Below are positions 1 through 11,828 of a stretch of DNA of 64,000 bases, piece by piece. A program made the position numbers and the translations under genes. The DNA comes from JAFDZV01 sp964455525 (GTDB lineage: Bacteria > Bacteroidota > Ignavibacteria > OLB7). The DNA lies in assembly GCA_964455525.1 (NCBI GenBank), contig CAYVWR010000007.1:62001-126000 (forward strand). Direction: 5' to 3'. Each line of letters opens with the position of its first letter. Position 1 is the first letter of the stretch. The notes beneath the pieces were generated by a model. The model was not told where the DNA came from. It saw only the letters and a program-made list of their open reading frames with translations, and did no database searches.

Positions 1-3000
1 CATCACCTTGTCTGCACCTGTTATCACGCCGGTGATCGCTGGCGCCCTGCTTATGAATGGGATTGCCGGCCCGGGTGCTCCTGTCGCCTCCGATGTTAAA
101 GAACGGACCTGGAGCGAATAGCTCCCCTGGCTGCCGAGCGTTGCAGGGAGCAGAGCAGTTGTTCCTGTGCTTGCATAGGTTTGAACGACATTATTCTCTT
201 CCAGAAGGATGACCTGATAGCGTGCTCCCGGCATCGCCGATGCATGCCATGCTGCGTTGATGAGCGCTCCATCGAACGTAGCGCTGGTGATGGCAATTTG
301 CTCGGTGATTACCGCTGCCGGTGAGGAAAACATGCCGGTTGTGCCTGCCCCCGAAGCTGCAACCTGTACTGGTCCATTGCTCCCCGGGCTTGCCGTGAAG
401 CTGTAGTTGGTGGTGCCAGTGTAGCCGAGAACAATGCCAGTGCCCGGATCGTATGCCACGATGTAGCCCGCTGCCTCGGCATCGGCAACCGGGGTCCAGG
501 CGACCCTGACCCGTGTTCCATCATAGTGTGTCTCGATGCTGCCGGGAATTCCCGCGATCGCCGCAGTTGCCGGGCCGAGCGGGCCGAGCAGCATGGGGGG
601 ACCGGCGCCAAGCGCCTGTACCCGGATAGAATACTGGTTGCCGGGGCGCAGATCCGTGCTGAAGGTGATGGTCGGCTTTTCCGGCTGGAGATCTGCCGGA
701 ATCGGGCCGAGGAGCAGTTGGTCCCCCTGGTAGAGAAAACCCTGGTAGCCGGTGATGATATCCTCGGGCTTTGGCAGCGCTGCATTCACTGTTGCCACCA
801 CCGTTCCTGCTGCAACCGTGATCGCGGCCGTCGGTGCGGGGGCTGTGATAAAGGCTGATGCCGCGCCTGGGGGGCCGTATACCAGATTGCCAAATCCCCT
901 GGCCTGCACGCTGTAGGCGTTTGTGCCGCCGAGCGGCGCCACAACCGTGGTGGTGATCGAGCCGTCGTTTGAGCTGTTTCCCGTTGCTGTGGTGCTCCCG
1001 ACGATCACATCCCCTTCGAGCACTTCGATGATATATCCTTGGACTGGAGCTTCCTCAACAAGCTGTATGCGTGCCCACACCGTATCATCATCGTATCTCA
1101 ATTCGGCAAGTTTCGGTTGCCCATAGATCAATGTAACCGCATCGCCGGTCGATGCTACGTTCGGTGCTCCATTGCCACCGGCAACCGCCGATACCCTGGC
1201 CTTCCATCCGGCGGCGCCAATGACCTGCGCAATGCTCCCATTGCGGGCAAGGGGATCGGCAACCGTCATGGTTGTTGCTACGGTGCCATCCTGCCGAAGA
1301 ATCGTGATGATGTATCCCTGGATCAGATCCATCTGGTCAAGTTCCCAGCCTACCGTGATGTTCTGCCCGTCGTAGTGCGCTTCGGTGATGGTGGGAATGC
1401 ATGTCGGTATCGCCACGGCCTGCGTACACGCCCCCATGTTCGAGCGGCCCGCATCGGCTGTGGTGTTTGCGCGGACCTGGAAGAGATAGGAGCGTCCGGC
1501 TTCGAGCGCTGTCGGAAGCGGGAGCGTGCCCGTTGTGCCGGATGTGATGGGCAGGCCCACAATGGGCGAGCCTCCATCGGCTGGGTAGCAGAGGAGAGAA
1601 TAGGACTGGATAGGCACGGCCGGATTTATCGGTGGGGTCCATGTTGCCGTGATGCCCGTCCCGTTGTACTCGGCCGACTGGAGCTGCGGGAGTTGAGGGA
1701 CCAGCGTAAGCGGCGAGGATAGCGCGCTGGCGATATCGGGGGAGTTTGCGGTAACAAGTGCCTGGTAGATCTTGTTTGTATCGAGCGCGGTTGCCACGTC
1801 AAGTTCCGCTTGTGTCGAGCTTCGTCCGGGGATGGTGCTGCTTATCAGAAACGTTCCGTCCTGCGACCTCACCTGGACTGTGAAGCTGCTGACAGGAGCG
1901 GTGGGATCGGTTATCGGCTCCCAAGCGACAATGATCTTCTGGCCATCGTAGCGTGCGCCGGTTATCACCGGTGCCCATCCTACCACCGCTATCTGACGGG
2001 AGTTCGCCTGCACGCCTGTTGCTGTTGTGACGTTAAGATAGATGGCATAGCCCGCGCCTGGATTGAACGGGGGAGCCGATGGTACAAGCGTTCCCTTGTT
2101 CTGCTGTGGATCAACCGGCGCGTTATACGATGGGTTGCCCGGCGACACGCAGAAGAGAGTTGCCGCGGTAAGTTGTGGCCCTACATTGGAGATAGGGTGC
2201 CATGTCACGGTGAATCCCGTGCCATCGAACACCACGCTGTTCAGATCGGGAACCGCGACAATCGGGGCAACCGTGGGAGCTATGGTGCTTGCCTGCAACG
2301 CCGTGTTTGCAAGCAGTGATACCGCATATTCTCTGGTGGGGTCGAGCGGGCCGCCAAGCACCAGGCTGCCGCTGGCGGTTGCCCCTCCCTGAAATGTTCT
2401 GCTGATCGTCCCCATTCCTGGTGCCGTGCAGCCCAGTGTATACGAGGTCACCAGGGGGCTGCTTACGGGTGGCCATGTTGCCTGGATAGTGTTGCCAGTG
2501 GTTATGACCGTGCTAAGCGCGGGGGTGACAAGCAACAGGGGGATATAGGGAGTGCTTGAGCTGGTGATCCCGTCGGCAGCATTTGCATACAGTGCAAACT
2601 GGTAGGGAGTTGTTGTCGAGAGTGGTCCTACCAGCATGCTCCCCTCCACTGCGGTTGGCGTATCAATGGTCACTGAAATCACCATGGTGTGCAGGCCGCT
2701 GCTGGGGTAACTCAGTTCGAGCGTAAAGCCGGAGACCATAATGCTCTGTGGCGAGGGCCAGGTTGCGGTAAGACGGGTTCCATCGTAGACGACTGATGTC
2801 AGAAGCTGTTGGCAGGTGATAAGGTCGGTGATCCACGACTGCGCAACCGGTGAACCTCCTGAAAGAAGCGTGACCTGGAATGTTGCCGGGATTGCGGCTG
2901 AAAGCTGTGCGTTCATTATGCCCTGTATCGGATGCGATCCAGGGGGAACAGGGAATGTCTGGATGATCGGGGGGCCAGTTGCCGGCACGACCTGCATCTG

Positions 3001-3090
3001 GATCGTGTCGCATCCTGTTGGGGTTGGTTGCCAGAATGATGTGATGGTTGTTCCATCATAGATCACGTTGATAAGCGTGATGGTTTCCAT
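1..3090 (-). CDS. Giant fibronectin-III-like repeat protein, C-terminus cut by window edge
   Basis: The reading frame stays open for 1030 codons from the ATG at 3090 to base 1, so the gene continues outside the window. At least eleven Ig/FN3-like units follow each other with a period near 93 residues. Each opens with a YDG-type motif and a Trp about nine residues later, for example near residues 11, 102, 288, 381, 475, 573, 666, 856 and 939; the units near 200 and 758 have a weaker motif. The N-terminus (METITLINVIYDG) begins directly in the first repeat and has no signal peptide, which is odd for a protein of this type. The start sits 183 bp downstream of the Hint-domain gene on the same strand, so co-transcription is likely. 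Function is unknown; adhesin, scaffold or secreted structural roles are possible. The open frame is certain, the fold assignment is by pattern. Confidence 0.85.
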   Translation of the reverse strand, partial: METITLINVIYDGTTITSFWQPTPTGCDTIQMQVVPATGPPIIQTFPVPPGSHPIQGIMNAQLSAAIPATFQVTLLSGGSPVAQSWITDLITCQQLLTSVVYDGTRLTATWPSPQSIMVSGFTLELSYPSSGLHTMVISVTIDTPTAVEGSMLVGPLSTTTPYQFALYANAADGITSSSTPYIPLLLVTPALSTVITTGNTIQATWPPVSSPLVTSYTLGCTAPGMGTISRTFQGGATASGSLVLGGPLDPTREYAVSLLANTALQASTIAPTVAPIVAVPDLNSVVFDGTGFTVTWHPISNVGPQLTAATLFCVSPGNPSYNAPVDPQQNKGTLVPSAPPFNPGAGYAIYLNVTTATGVQANSRQIAVVGWAPVITGARYDGQKIIVAWEPITDPTAPVSSFTVQVRSQDGTFLISSTIPGRSSTQAELDVATALDTNKIYQALVTANSPDIASALSSPLTLVPQLPQLQSAEYNGTGITATWTPPINPAVPIQSYSLLCYPADGGSPIVGLPITSGTTGTLPLPTALEAGRSYLFQVRANTTADAGRSNMGACTQAVAIPTCIPTITEAHYDGQNITVGWELDQMDLIQGYIITILRQDGTVATTMTVADPLARNGSIAQVIGAAGWKARVSAVAGGNGAPNVASTGDAVTLIYGQPKLAELRYDDDTVWARIQLVEEAPVQGYIIEVLEGDVIVGSTTATGNSSNDGSITTTVVAPLGGTNAYSVQARGFGNLVYGPPGAASAFITAPAPTAAITVAAGTVVATVNAALPKPEDIITGYQGFLYQGDQLLLGPIPADLQPEKPTITFSTDLRPGNQYSIRVQALGAGPPMLLGPLGPATAAIAGIPGSIETHYDGTRVRVAWTPVADAEAAGYIVAYDPGTGIVLGYTGTTNYSFTASPGSNGPVQVAASGAGTTGMFSSPAAVITEQIAITSATFDGALINAAWHASAMPGARYQVILLEENNVVQTYASTGTTALLPATLGSQGSYSLQVRSLTSEATGAPGPAIPFISRAPAITGVITGADKVM

Positions 3091-3273
3091 TATGGTTGTC
3101 TCTCATGGTGGTGTATGCGGCCGAGGCGCGGCTTGTGGTGAATGTCCGGCCGCTGGAACTGAGCGCTTCCGCATGTCCCGGTTCTGTTGCCTTCCGTCTG
3201 CTCCGTTGGTCACGTTCCCGGGCCTCCGTCACACGCTGGCGATGCGTGAGATAGAAGCCCGGGATAGGGAAGA

Positions 3274-4983
3274 TTAGGGATGAGCGCAGAACGAGAATTT
3301 GATATACTCCTCATGCCAGTGGGGTGGCAGATCCTGGAATGGGTTCCCGCTGCGGGCAAGCTTGTCGGCTTCGCCGAAATGGCGCTGCATGCCGAGATCG
3401 CCAACAAGGACGTCATTGGCGAACAGCGTGGTCTGCCCTGCGGCTGCCTCAGCTGCTCCTCCTACAACCAGATTCCACACGTCGCCTGCATAGGCGGTGA
3501 TGCCAGTCTCGGTGACAGTGGAATAGCCCTGCCAGGTGATCAGCCTATCGCCCGGCCGGATATATTTGGCAAGAATGACCCCACGATTTGCTGTCTTGAT
3601 CGTATGCCCCTCGCTCATGGTCAGGGTATGCCCCATGCTGTCGCGGATGATGATACATGGCCGGGACTCGGTTCCCCGGCTTATCCCGTGTACTTGCCGG
3701 ATCAGGCCGGTGTTATCGCAGCGAACCCATTCGGTTCCGTTGCCCGTAAAGGTCTCGATCGGCTTCAGGGTGTTGTTGCTCATTCTGATCATCGTTCCGG
3801 TCACCAGGCATCCGTACAGGATATATACCTGCGGAACTACATAGATCCCGGCTGGCGATTCAACGCTGGTGCCGCTGATGAATGTTGCCGTGGCATAGCC
3901 TTTATTATTGGCCAGTTTGACGGTGAGGATAAAGCCGAAGTTTGTCAGTGCTCCATTTGCCGGTATGTCCCCGGTGTTGGGAAAAGACTCGGGGTTGAAA
4001 TCCCAGCGTACCAGCTTCCCGTTTTCTACCCACATGTTCGGAAGCGGGGCCGGATCGCTGAAGGTTCCATGCTGTTTCATGATGGCAGCACCACCGCTCG
4101 ATGGTTCCAGAAAGATGCTCAAGGTGCCTATGGGAACATTCCCCTGCGTTTCAACCGTATCGTTGAATTGTGCCCATCCCTTTACCGGCAGTGTGAAGTT
4201 CGGCGGGTATCCCGGTTCCTGCCAGTAATCACAGCCGTGGTTGTCGTTGATCGTTCGATGCCAGCATGCATTGATGGGAATCGGATCCTGATAGTTGTTG
4301 GTACAGGGGAGCACCGGAGGGAATGGGCCTTTGTAGTTTGGAGCTTGCATACATCCCTGCTGCGACGACTCGGTATCCTCTACTCTCATGAAGTAGGCCG
4401 ATACCACCTGATCGAGCTTGCTATGCACGATAATCGTGGAAATTCCCATGATCCCCGTGCCTTGTAAGTTTGGGGGAAGGTTGCCGGTAAGGGGAACACG
4501 GTAATTCTCCCCTTGCAAGTAGCTTGTGCTGCTCTGGTTTGTTGCCGCAACGATCTCTCCGTCTTGAACGGCAACAAGGTTCAGTATCACCTGGGTTCTG
4601 TATGTGCCGCCGGGAATCGACGAGAGCGCCATCATCACAAACGAATCCTCATCGGGAGTATCAAGCTGGACGATGCCGCAGTACGGCACAACGTCCATCG
4701 GGCTGGGGTCCTGCTGGAAGAATGTGGCTATCCGGGGCAATGCCGGCATCGGTGGCATATGCGCCGCGTCGATGGTGGCAAATGTATTCGGGGCCATGCC
4801 GCGATTGTCCCCGGAGGATTCAAGCGCTCTAACGACGAACTGGTACTGGATAGGGTCGTGCAGATCCAGCTCGTAGCTAATGCCCGGCTTCGTATTCTGT
4901 AGAAGCCATTGCAGGCTGTTCTTGTGGTCCGGCGATAACAGTATCTCTGTGTGCGGTGTCTTTTTTTCTAGAATTGGTGGCAT
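3274..4983 (-). CDS. Protein with C-terminal Hint (intein/hedgehog-type) domain
   Basis: A 569-residue protein with no signal peptide. Residues 1-390 match no family I recognise. From Cys392 the sequence reads as a Hint self-processing domain: the N-terminal block GCLVTGTMI, a block with SEGH (Ser457, His460) in the position of the usual TxxH, and a terminal block LFANDVLVGDL near residue 520. In Hint domains the Cys makes an N-S acyl shift and the block-B His assists. The usual terminal His-Asn is Gly-Asp here (528-529), and about 40 residues follow it, so splicing may be lost while N-terminal cleavage remains possible. The ATG at 4983 was chosen over an upstream in-frame start because AGGAG lies 7 bp before it. 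It precedes the giant FN3-like gene on the same strand. Confidence 0.8.
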   Translation of the reverse strand: MPPILEKKTPHTEILLSPDHKNSLQWLLQNTKPGISYELDLHDPIQYQFVVRALESSGDNRGMAPNTFATIDAAHMPPMPALPRIATFFQQDPSPMDVVPYCGIVQLDTPDEDSFVMMALSSIPGGTYRTQVILNLVAVQDGEIVAATNQSSTSYLQGENYRVPLTGNLPPNLQGTGIMGISTIIVHSKLDQVVSAYFMRVEDTESSQQGCMQAPNYKGPFPPVLPCTNNYQDPIPINACWHRTINDNHGCDYWQEPGYPPNFTLPVKGWAQFNDTVETQGNVPIGTLSIFLEPSSGGAAIMKQHGTFSDPAPLPNMWVENGKLVRWDFNPESFPNTGDIPANGALTNFGFILTVKLANNKGYATATFISGTSVESPAGIYVVPQVYILYGCLVTGTMIRMSNNTLKPIETFTGNGTEWVRCDNTGLIRQVHGISRGTESRPCIIIRDSMGHTLTMSEGHTIKTANRGVILAKYIRPGDRLITWQGYSTVTETGITAYAGDVWNLVVGGAAEAAAGQTTLFANDVLVGDLGMQRHFGEADKLARSGNPFQDLPPHWHEEYIKFSFCAHP

Positions 4984-6167
4984 TTCCGTTCTCCTGCTGT
5001 GGTGATAGGTGGGCATATCTGCAAAACAGACGGGGTGTGCCCTCTTGCTGCGTGCGTGTGCACTGTTCTATTTCCGGCATGACATGGTAGTGCCATGCAC
5101 ATCACGATGCCTGGTGAGCTGTATATCTGCTCCTGCACCTGATATCCCCAGGATGATAATGTCCTGTGCGGTGGTGACTACTGCGATGCAATCGGATCAG
5201 GTTCTCTCCGGCCTGGCCACTATACTGCTATTCCGATGTGGCAATAGGTCATTATCACATCTGCTGCGGAGAGGCTGATGTCGATAGGGGCATTGCAGGC
5301 ATACAGCGCCCCTATCATGCCGGGATGTACCCTGAGCCGTAGATGAGGATACACCCGCTGTGGTCTTGTCTTGTTATCGGAAAGGGTGATGCCCTTATAC
5401 CATGTCACGTAAAGATACTCGGTACGGAATGCCGAGCGCAAGCATTTTATTCTGTCGAGCGTCGGTGTGCCCGATATCGTGCCCCGATATTCATCTGCAA
5501 TTATCCTGCAACGATGTGGATTTGCCCGGCCACAATGAAGAATGATTGGTTTGAAATAATATCCGGCGATGACTTGCCTGTGCACCGACAGTTCCAGTGT
5601 TTGTCGCATTCGTCCGGCACCTATGCCGCTGAAAAATATGACCGCATTCTAATTTTTTTCTGATATCCAGGTTTGAATTGATCCAGATCATGAAAATGCC
5701 GATGGGAAGGGGGAAACGTGAAGACGATATCCCGGATCGTGATTATGAAAATCTCTCCTGCCTCGATTTCCGTAAAAATAGAGGACAGGATAAGCGGACT
5801 TTTCTCTAAGTGATCTCTTGGCACATACCCTGATCGGTGAACGGAGTGCTGCTTATGGAATGTTTCTGTGTCCGCCAGATTCTGCGCAACATCAACCTAT
5901 AGAGTTATGGGTCGATGGCTATATGAGCATATAAGCGAAAGGCAGGATTTTTACCAAAACCTGCCTTCGTTACGTTCTACCGCTTTGCCGACTCTGCTAC
6001 AATCAGGGGTGTGTCTGTCTTCCGTATCTCTCCCTATCTACGGGCTGACCACAGCCCATAACACTCGGGGAGGTGCATGCATCAGGAGCTTGCCTGGTTG
6101 AAACGTACTGCGAGGCCGTTAGCAAATGATCGCTCGTTGTGTGCTGCAATGTTCAGCTCACGACGCT
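4984..6167. other. Long intergenic region
   Basis: About 1.2 kb with lower GC than its surroundings and no convincing gene. It should hold the promoter of the Hint gene at its left end. A 9-bp inverted repeat (GATAGGGGC at 5283-5291, GCCCCTATC at 5308-5316) is visible. A minus-strand frame of 129 codons (5220-5609) is open but has no recognisable domain and only a weak ribosome site, so I do not call it. Confidence 0.5.
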
Positions 6168-6743
6168 CTACTTGTTGTTTCCTGCAAACTTCAGCGGTCT
6201 GGTGATCTCCTTGGCGCGCACGACATGGCGGATGGTTTTCTGGAAGAAGATGTTGTTCGGCACCTCCAGGTGGAATGTCTCGCCGGTTTCCGAAGAGATC
6301 TGTTCCAGTGTTGTAAAGAGGATGTTCAGGCCGATCACTTTCCCTTTCAATCCCGTGCTGGAGCTGGTTGGCTCTATCAACTCGATCTCATCGCCAATGC
6401 GAAACGGTGCGAAGACGATCAGAAGGATGGAGCAGAGGATGTTGCTCAGAACGCTCCAGACCGCCACAAATCCTACGGCGATCAGCACAAAAAATGCCGA
6501 TATGGCCGCCCAGAGGTGCTCCACCGAGACCCCCGCCTGTTGCAGCGACATAAGCGTCACCACCACAATGATGATCCAACGCGATATGCCCTCGGTGGTT
6601 TTGTAGAGCGAGAGTGGCAGGTACTGACGTTCGTACAGGAAACGAAGGCCATGCCGGATGAACAGGAACGTAATAGTGCCCAAAGCTGCAAGGATGGCTA
6701 TCCTGGCGGCGATAATCAGATGCTCGGTTGTGATCGGGGTCAT
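6168..6743 (-). CDS. Small MscS-family mechanosensitive channel protein
   Basis: A 191-residue membrane protein. Three hydrophobic segments (about residues 8-30, 53-70 and 77-110) are followed by a short soluble part with the MscS beta-domain pattern: FRIGDEIEL, then a segment ending in VPNNIFFQKTI. MscS proteins open under membrane tension to release solutes after osmotic downshock. It is shorter than E. coli MscS (about 286 residues) because the C-terminal alpha/beta domain is missing. AGGAG lies just before the ATG. The gene stands alone between two long intergenic regions. The family is secure; channel activity of this short form is inferred. Confidence 0.82.
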   Translation of the reverse strand: MTPITTEHLIIAARIAILAALGTITFLFIRHGLRFLYERQYLPLSLYKTTEGISRWIIIVVVTLMSLQQAGVSVEHLWAAISAFFVLIAVGFVAVWSVLSNILCSILLIVFAPFRIGDEIELIEPTSSSTGLKGKVIGLNILFTTLEQISSETGETFHLEVPNNIFFQKTIRHVVRAKEITRPLKFAGNNK

Positions 6744-7484
6744 ATCTCCTGCTGTTTATATGGAGGGGGCAATGGGCCGGGGGAGGATGCCGACCTGCTC
6801 CATTGAGCCTTGCCCGAACAGTCTACCGGCGGAATATACGGAAGCATGCGACAGGGGATGCCGGGTGGTGGCTCGGGCACGCATGCTCAAGGGCCGGGGC
6901 CATTCCCAGCCCTGTTTTCCCTGATAGCCGCTGCCTATCCTCTGCTGATTGAGCCGTTTGCGTTGGATGATCGCCATGGCCTTATCGCATCGCTCAGTGG
7001 TTGATTCCTGATGTTCCTGGCGTTGGTGGTCTGGCCTATATGGTGCTATCCCGTCCTGCCCGCCCGCATCGTTTGGCTCTATTCCTGCCTCTCTGCCGTG
7101 CTCATCGCGTCAACGTTCCGGCGCTAAATCTACCTGTGTAGTGTGTTCGTGACGGCTATCACGATCGAACCATATCTCCTATCTCTTGCGTGGCGTTCTG
7201 CCGGTTCGCCACATATAGTACTACCACATCATGACATAATGCCATCGGCCTGGATGATTATAAGCGATAGCGATTCGGACAGGTAGTGTGATTATCCATT
7301 TTATGTGGAAAATTTCGCGTGCGAGTGAAACTATATATGTGGTTTTGCACACTACTGTAACGAGTACACAACCATGTACTCCCATCGAAAAAAAAATGGG
7401 AGTAGGTTGCATTTGTATAACATTGCTCATGAATATAGATGATTCGTGATGCAATACAGTACATATATCAACGGGAGTATCAGT
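6744..7484. other. AT-richer intergenic region
   Basis: Roughly 740 bp without a supported gene. It is upstream of both the minus-strand MscS gene and the plus-strand secreted protein, so it should contain divergent promoters. A 9-bp perfect inverted repeat with an A-tract loop (TACTCCCAT 7377-7385, ATGGGAGTA 7396-7404) lies about 80 bp before the ATG at 7485 and could be an operator or leader hairpin. Confidence 0.45.
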
Positions 7485-8549
7485 ATGAAAAGAAACTGTG
7501 GCGACTCCTTCGCGCACATTGTATCAGTTGTTGCCCTGCTCCTTGCGGGCCTGATATATCAGGGAATAGCCCAGGGGACCGGTTCGCCTCTGCCCTATGC
7601 AACAGTGCAGGATACGCTGCATCTGCTCAGAATTTTCGGCGGCGACACCGTGCCTGCATCGCATTTCGCTCCGTCGTATCATTACGAGATGGTATATGAT
7701 TCGATCAGCCATACAAACTATATGTTCACCGAGTGCAGGAGAAATGGGGAGAACATAAAGCTGCTGCATTGGGAATATAATCGTCTTGTGCACGGTCCGG
7801 CGGAATACCTTACCTATAATAGCCGGACGGCGGATTTTCCCATCCAACCGGGAGATACCCTTAGCTTTTATCGTGAGCTACGGTGGTATAATCCCCTTAC
7901 CAGGCGCCAGGACACCAACAACTATTATGCGCTTGATACGCTTGATTTCTCCGTCCATCTGATTCGTACCAGCGATGGTGAGCCGATTATGCTGCTCGAC
8001 AGCATCGGTGTGCTGCCGCGCCTTCCGATCGGCGCTCCGGCAGTCTATGGTGCGCGCCCGCTGATGGCCGTGGTGCGCTATGTGGTTCCGGCGGGCATCG
8101 TAGCCGATAGTGCCTTCATCGGCGTGACAGCCAGGACACGCGGAAGCGGCCGGTACGATTTCACTCGGCTTGATCTGGTTACCATCGGCGTATCGGAGCG
8201 TTTGAAGGATGCCTACTATCAGGAATATCTGAACATCTACGGGCGGGTGTATGGCAAGAGGAACGTGGATGAGCTGGCGACCGCAACGGGAAGAGCGGAC
8301 TCGCGTCTGGTGGTGCGCCCGGATGGTTCATCGGTTCATATCCGGTTTGCTCCAGCGCCGGATGGTGGGCTTACTGCTGTGGCGATCTACGATGCCAGCG
8401 GCACGCTGATCTTTTATCCGTATAACGGCCGTACCAGCGAGCCGGAGACAACCGTGTCGTATCGCCTGCCCGGCAGCGGTGTGTATTTCGTTCTGCTTCA
8501 GCACGATGGGCGCATCATACAAACCGAAAAGATCACTATCACCAACTGA
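7485..8549 (+). CDS. Secreted protein with T9SS C-terminal sorting domain
   Basis: A 354-residue exported protein of unknown activity. The ATG at 7485 is preceded by GGGAG at suitable spacing and gives a normal signal peptide (MKRN, hydrophobic stretch, cut near IAQG). The last 75 residues look like a type A T9SS C-terminal domain, with beta-strands around LTAVAIYDASG and GVYFVLLQ, ending in KITITN. Such domains guide cargo through the T9SS translocon to the cell surface. No catalytic motif was recognised in the middle. The glycine-rich secreted gene begins 8 bp downstream, so the two are probably one operon. Confidence 0.75.
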   Translation: MKRNCGDSFAHIVSVVALLLAGLIYQGIAQGTGSPLPYATVQDTLHLLRIFGGDTVPASHFAPSYHYEMVYDSISHTNYMFTECRRNGENIKLLHWEYNRLVHGPAEYLTYNSRTADFPIQPGDTLSFYRELRWYNPLTRRQDTNNYYALDTLDFSVHLIRTSDGEPIMLLDSIGVLPRLPIGAPAVYGARPLMAVVRYVVPAGIVADSAFIGVTARTRGSGRYDFTRLDLVTIGVSERLKDAYYQEYLNIYGRVYGKRNVDELATATGRADSRLVVRPDGSSVHIRFAPAPDGGLTAVAIYDASGTLIFYPYNGRTSEPETTVSYRLPGSGVYFVLLQHDGRIIQTEKITITN

Positions 8550-8557
8550 GGTACAGC

Positions 8558-9088
8558 ATGAAGGGAAACCATAGGATAACCGGGAGTGTTCTCGCGCTCC
8601 TTCTTGGGCTATCGTCCGAGCTGGCGTTCAGTCGTGGGCAGATCCCACCGCCGCCGCCGTTTACCGGAGGGAATATCGGTGCATGGCTCGGGAGCGGGCC
8701 GATTTTCGGGTTCGAGGATGGTGGCGGGGCAAATGGTGGCTGGGGAGGCAGCTACTTTGAACCCGGAGGCTGGGGAGGATGGGGGTCAGGGGCGGGAGGT
8801 TCGGGAGGATATGGGGGCATGCAAGGCGGCCGCAGAGAGGGAAACGGCCACCGATGGGAGATCACCGGCAACAATGGGGGCGGGATGGGAGGGCTTCATG
8901 GCACCTGCTGGGCCGATCGGCTGCCGGGACGAAGAAGTGAATGTGCGTGCAGCATCAGATACAATCCTGTATATCCGCCGCCATCGGGCACGGTGCTTTT
9001 CGGCATCTGTACCATTTCCGAGATCACCGCCGACTGGTATACATCCTGTTCCAATGCAGGAGATATATGCTCGGGGTATATGCCATGA
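8558..9088 (+). CDS. Secreted glycine-rich protein
   Basis: A 176-residue protein with a signal peptide (MKGNHRITG then a Leu-rich core). It continues with a proline run (IPPPPPF) and a Gly/Trp/Ser low-complexity region at about residues 36-110. The C-terminal 60 residues contain six cysteines, suggesting disulfide bonds outside the cytoplasm. GAGG precedes the ATG. It starts 8 bp after the T9SS-domain protein and is followed by a clear terminator, so it ends the operon. It has no T9SS domain of its own. Function is unknown; a surface or matrix protein is a reasonable guess. Confidence 0.65.
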   Translation: MKGNHRITGSVLALLLGLSSELAFSRGQIPPPPPFTGGNIGAWLGSGPIFGFEDGGGANGGWGGSYFEPGGWGGWGSGAGGSGGYGGMQGGRREGNGHRWEITGNNGGGMGGLHGTCWADRLPGRRSECACSIRYNPVYPPPSGTVLFGICTISEITADWYTSCSNAGDICSGYMP

Positions 9089-9156
9089 TGTATACGGAAC
9101 TTGTATGGGCGCCGCGCTGCGTGCGGACCTCAGGACAAGCGATGGCGCCGTACAGC

Positions 9157-9185
9157 AAAAGGCCGGGGTCCCCCCCCGGCCTTTG
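9157..9185 (+). terminator. Intrinsic terminator after the secreted-protein pair
   Basis: AAAGGCCGGGG pairs with CCCCGGCCTTT, followed by a short T-containing stretch. It lies about 70 bp after the stop of the glycine-rich gene and 90 bp before the end of convergent thiC, so it may serve both. Confidence 0.75.
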
Positions 9186-9275
9186 TTATGATTGTTGTCT
9201 GCGTATCTACCGGAACAGGCAGCGGATGCCCGGAGTATCGCTCCAGGATGATCTCCCTCGCTGCCGTGGGGTATC

Positions 9276-11144
<1,869 letters not shown>

Positions 11145-11400
11145 ACGAACCCTACTATATATCAGGTTTGATGTGCGAGGCGGTTTGAGCGGCCTCTCGA
11201 GAAACTGCGGGAGACGGATGGCGGGTTGCTCCGTTGCTGCGGAGTATCGTTGCTAATGCCGTTTGTCCATGTGCCACAGCGAGCATCAATCGCATCGCTG
11301 CCATGACTCTGCCGGACAGATAGGATATCGGTAGCATCGTGTACTCCAGCGGGTATTACGGAGAAGATAGAGAGGGAAGGAAGGGTGGATGGCTATAGCA

Positions 11401-11485
11401 CCACGCCGCTTCCCTGCGCCGGTACTAACCGGATTCAGGTTCAAAGGGTATCATCTCAGCTCCGTATGAACGGAGCACCCCTAGC
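11401..11485 (-). promoter_or_regulatory. TPP riboswitch (THI element)
   Basis: Read on the minus strand, the classical elements come in order: AGGGGTGC, GCTGAGAT, ACCCTTTGAACCTGA, then a pairing CCGG..CCGG stem and GCGCAGGGAAGCG. These are the conserved THI-box sequences that bind thiamine pyrophosphate. The element precedes thiC. The roughly 260 bases between aptamer and thiC start hold no clear terminator hairpin with a T-tract, so the expression mechanism is not evident. Confidence 0.95.
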
Positions 11486-11828
11486 AGGCGCTCATTGCGA
11501 GCGTGCACAATATAGGGATATCGGAAGAAGTATGGAGGGCTAAAGAGTCTCGGATGGGGATAGGCGTCCTGTGGGGATGGCATGGATGCCGTGGAAGCCG
11601 GAATGGAGTGCTGGCGATTGGCCCTACATAGGCACGGCTTGGCATCTCTGGCCTGTGTGGAGCAATCGGGGGAAGGGCGTGTGCGGATGGCTGGAGGTTG
11701 GGCCTCTCTATACGTACGATTGTCAGCCGCTGCGATGTTATCTCCCGGTCTATACAACGATGGATATAACGTGTTTCGTTTGGTAACGACGATAAGCCGT
11801 AGAGCTGGACCCATTGCTCCTGACGGTG

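Noticed and set aside
5220..5609. 129-codon minus-strand frame in the long intergenic region
   Set aside because: No family, weak ribosome site and an overlapping frame on the other strand; could be real but unsupported.
11155..11337. 60-codon frame between the riboswitch and thiC as a leader peptide
   Set aside because: No ribosome site and no thiamine-related or regulatory codon pattern.
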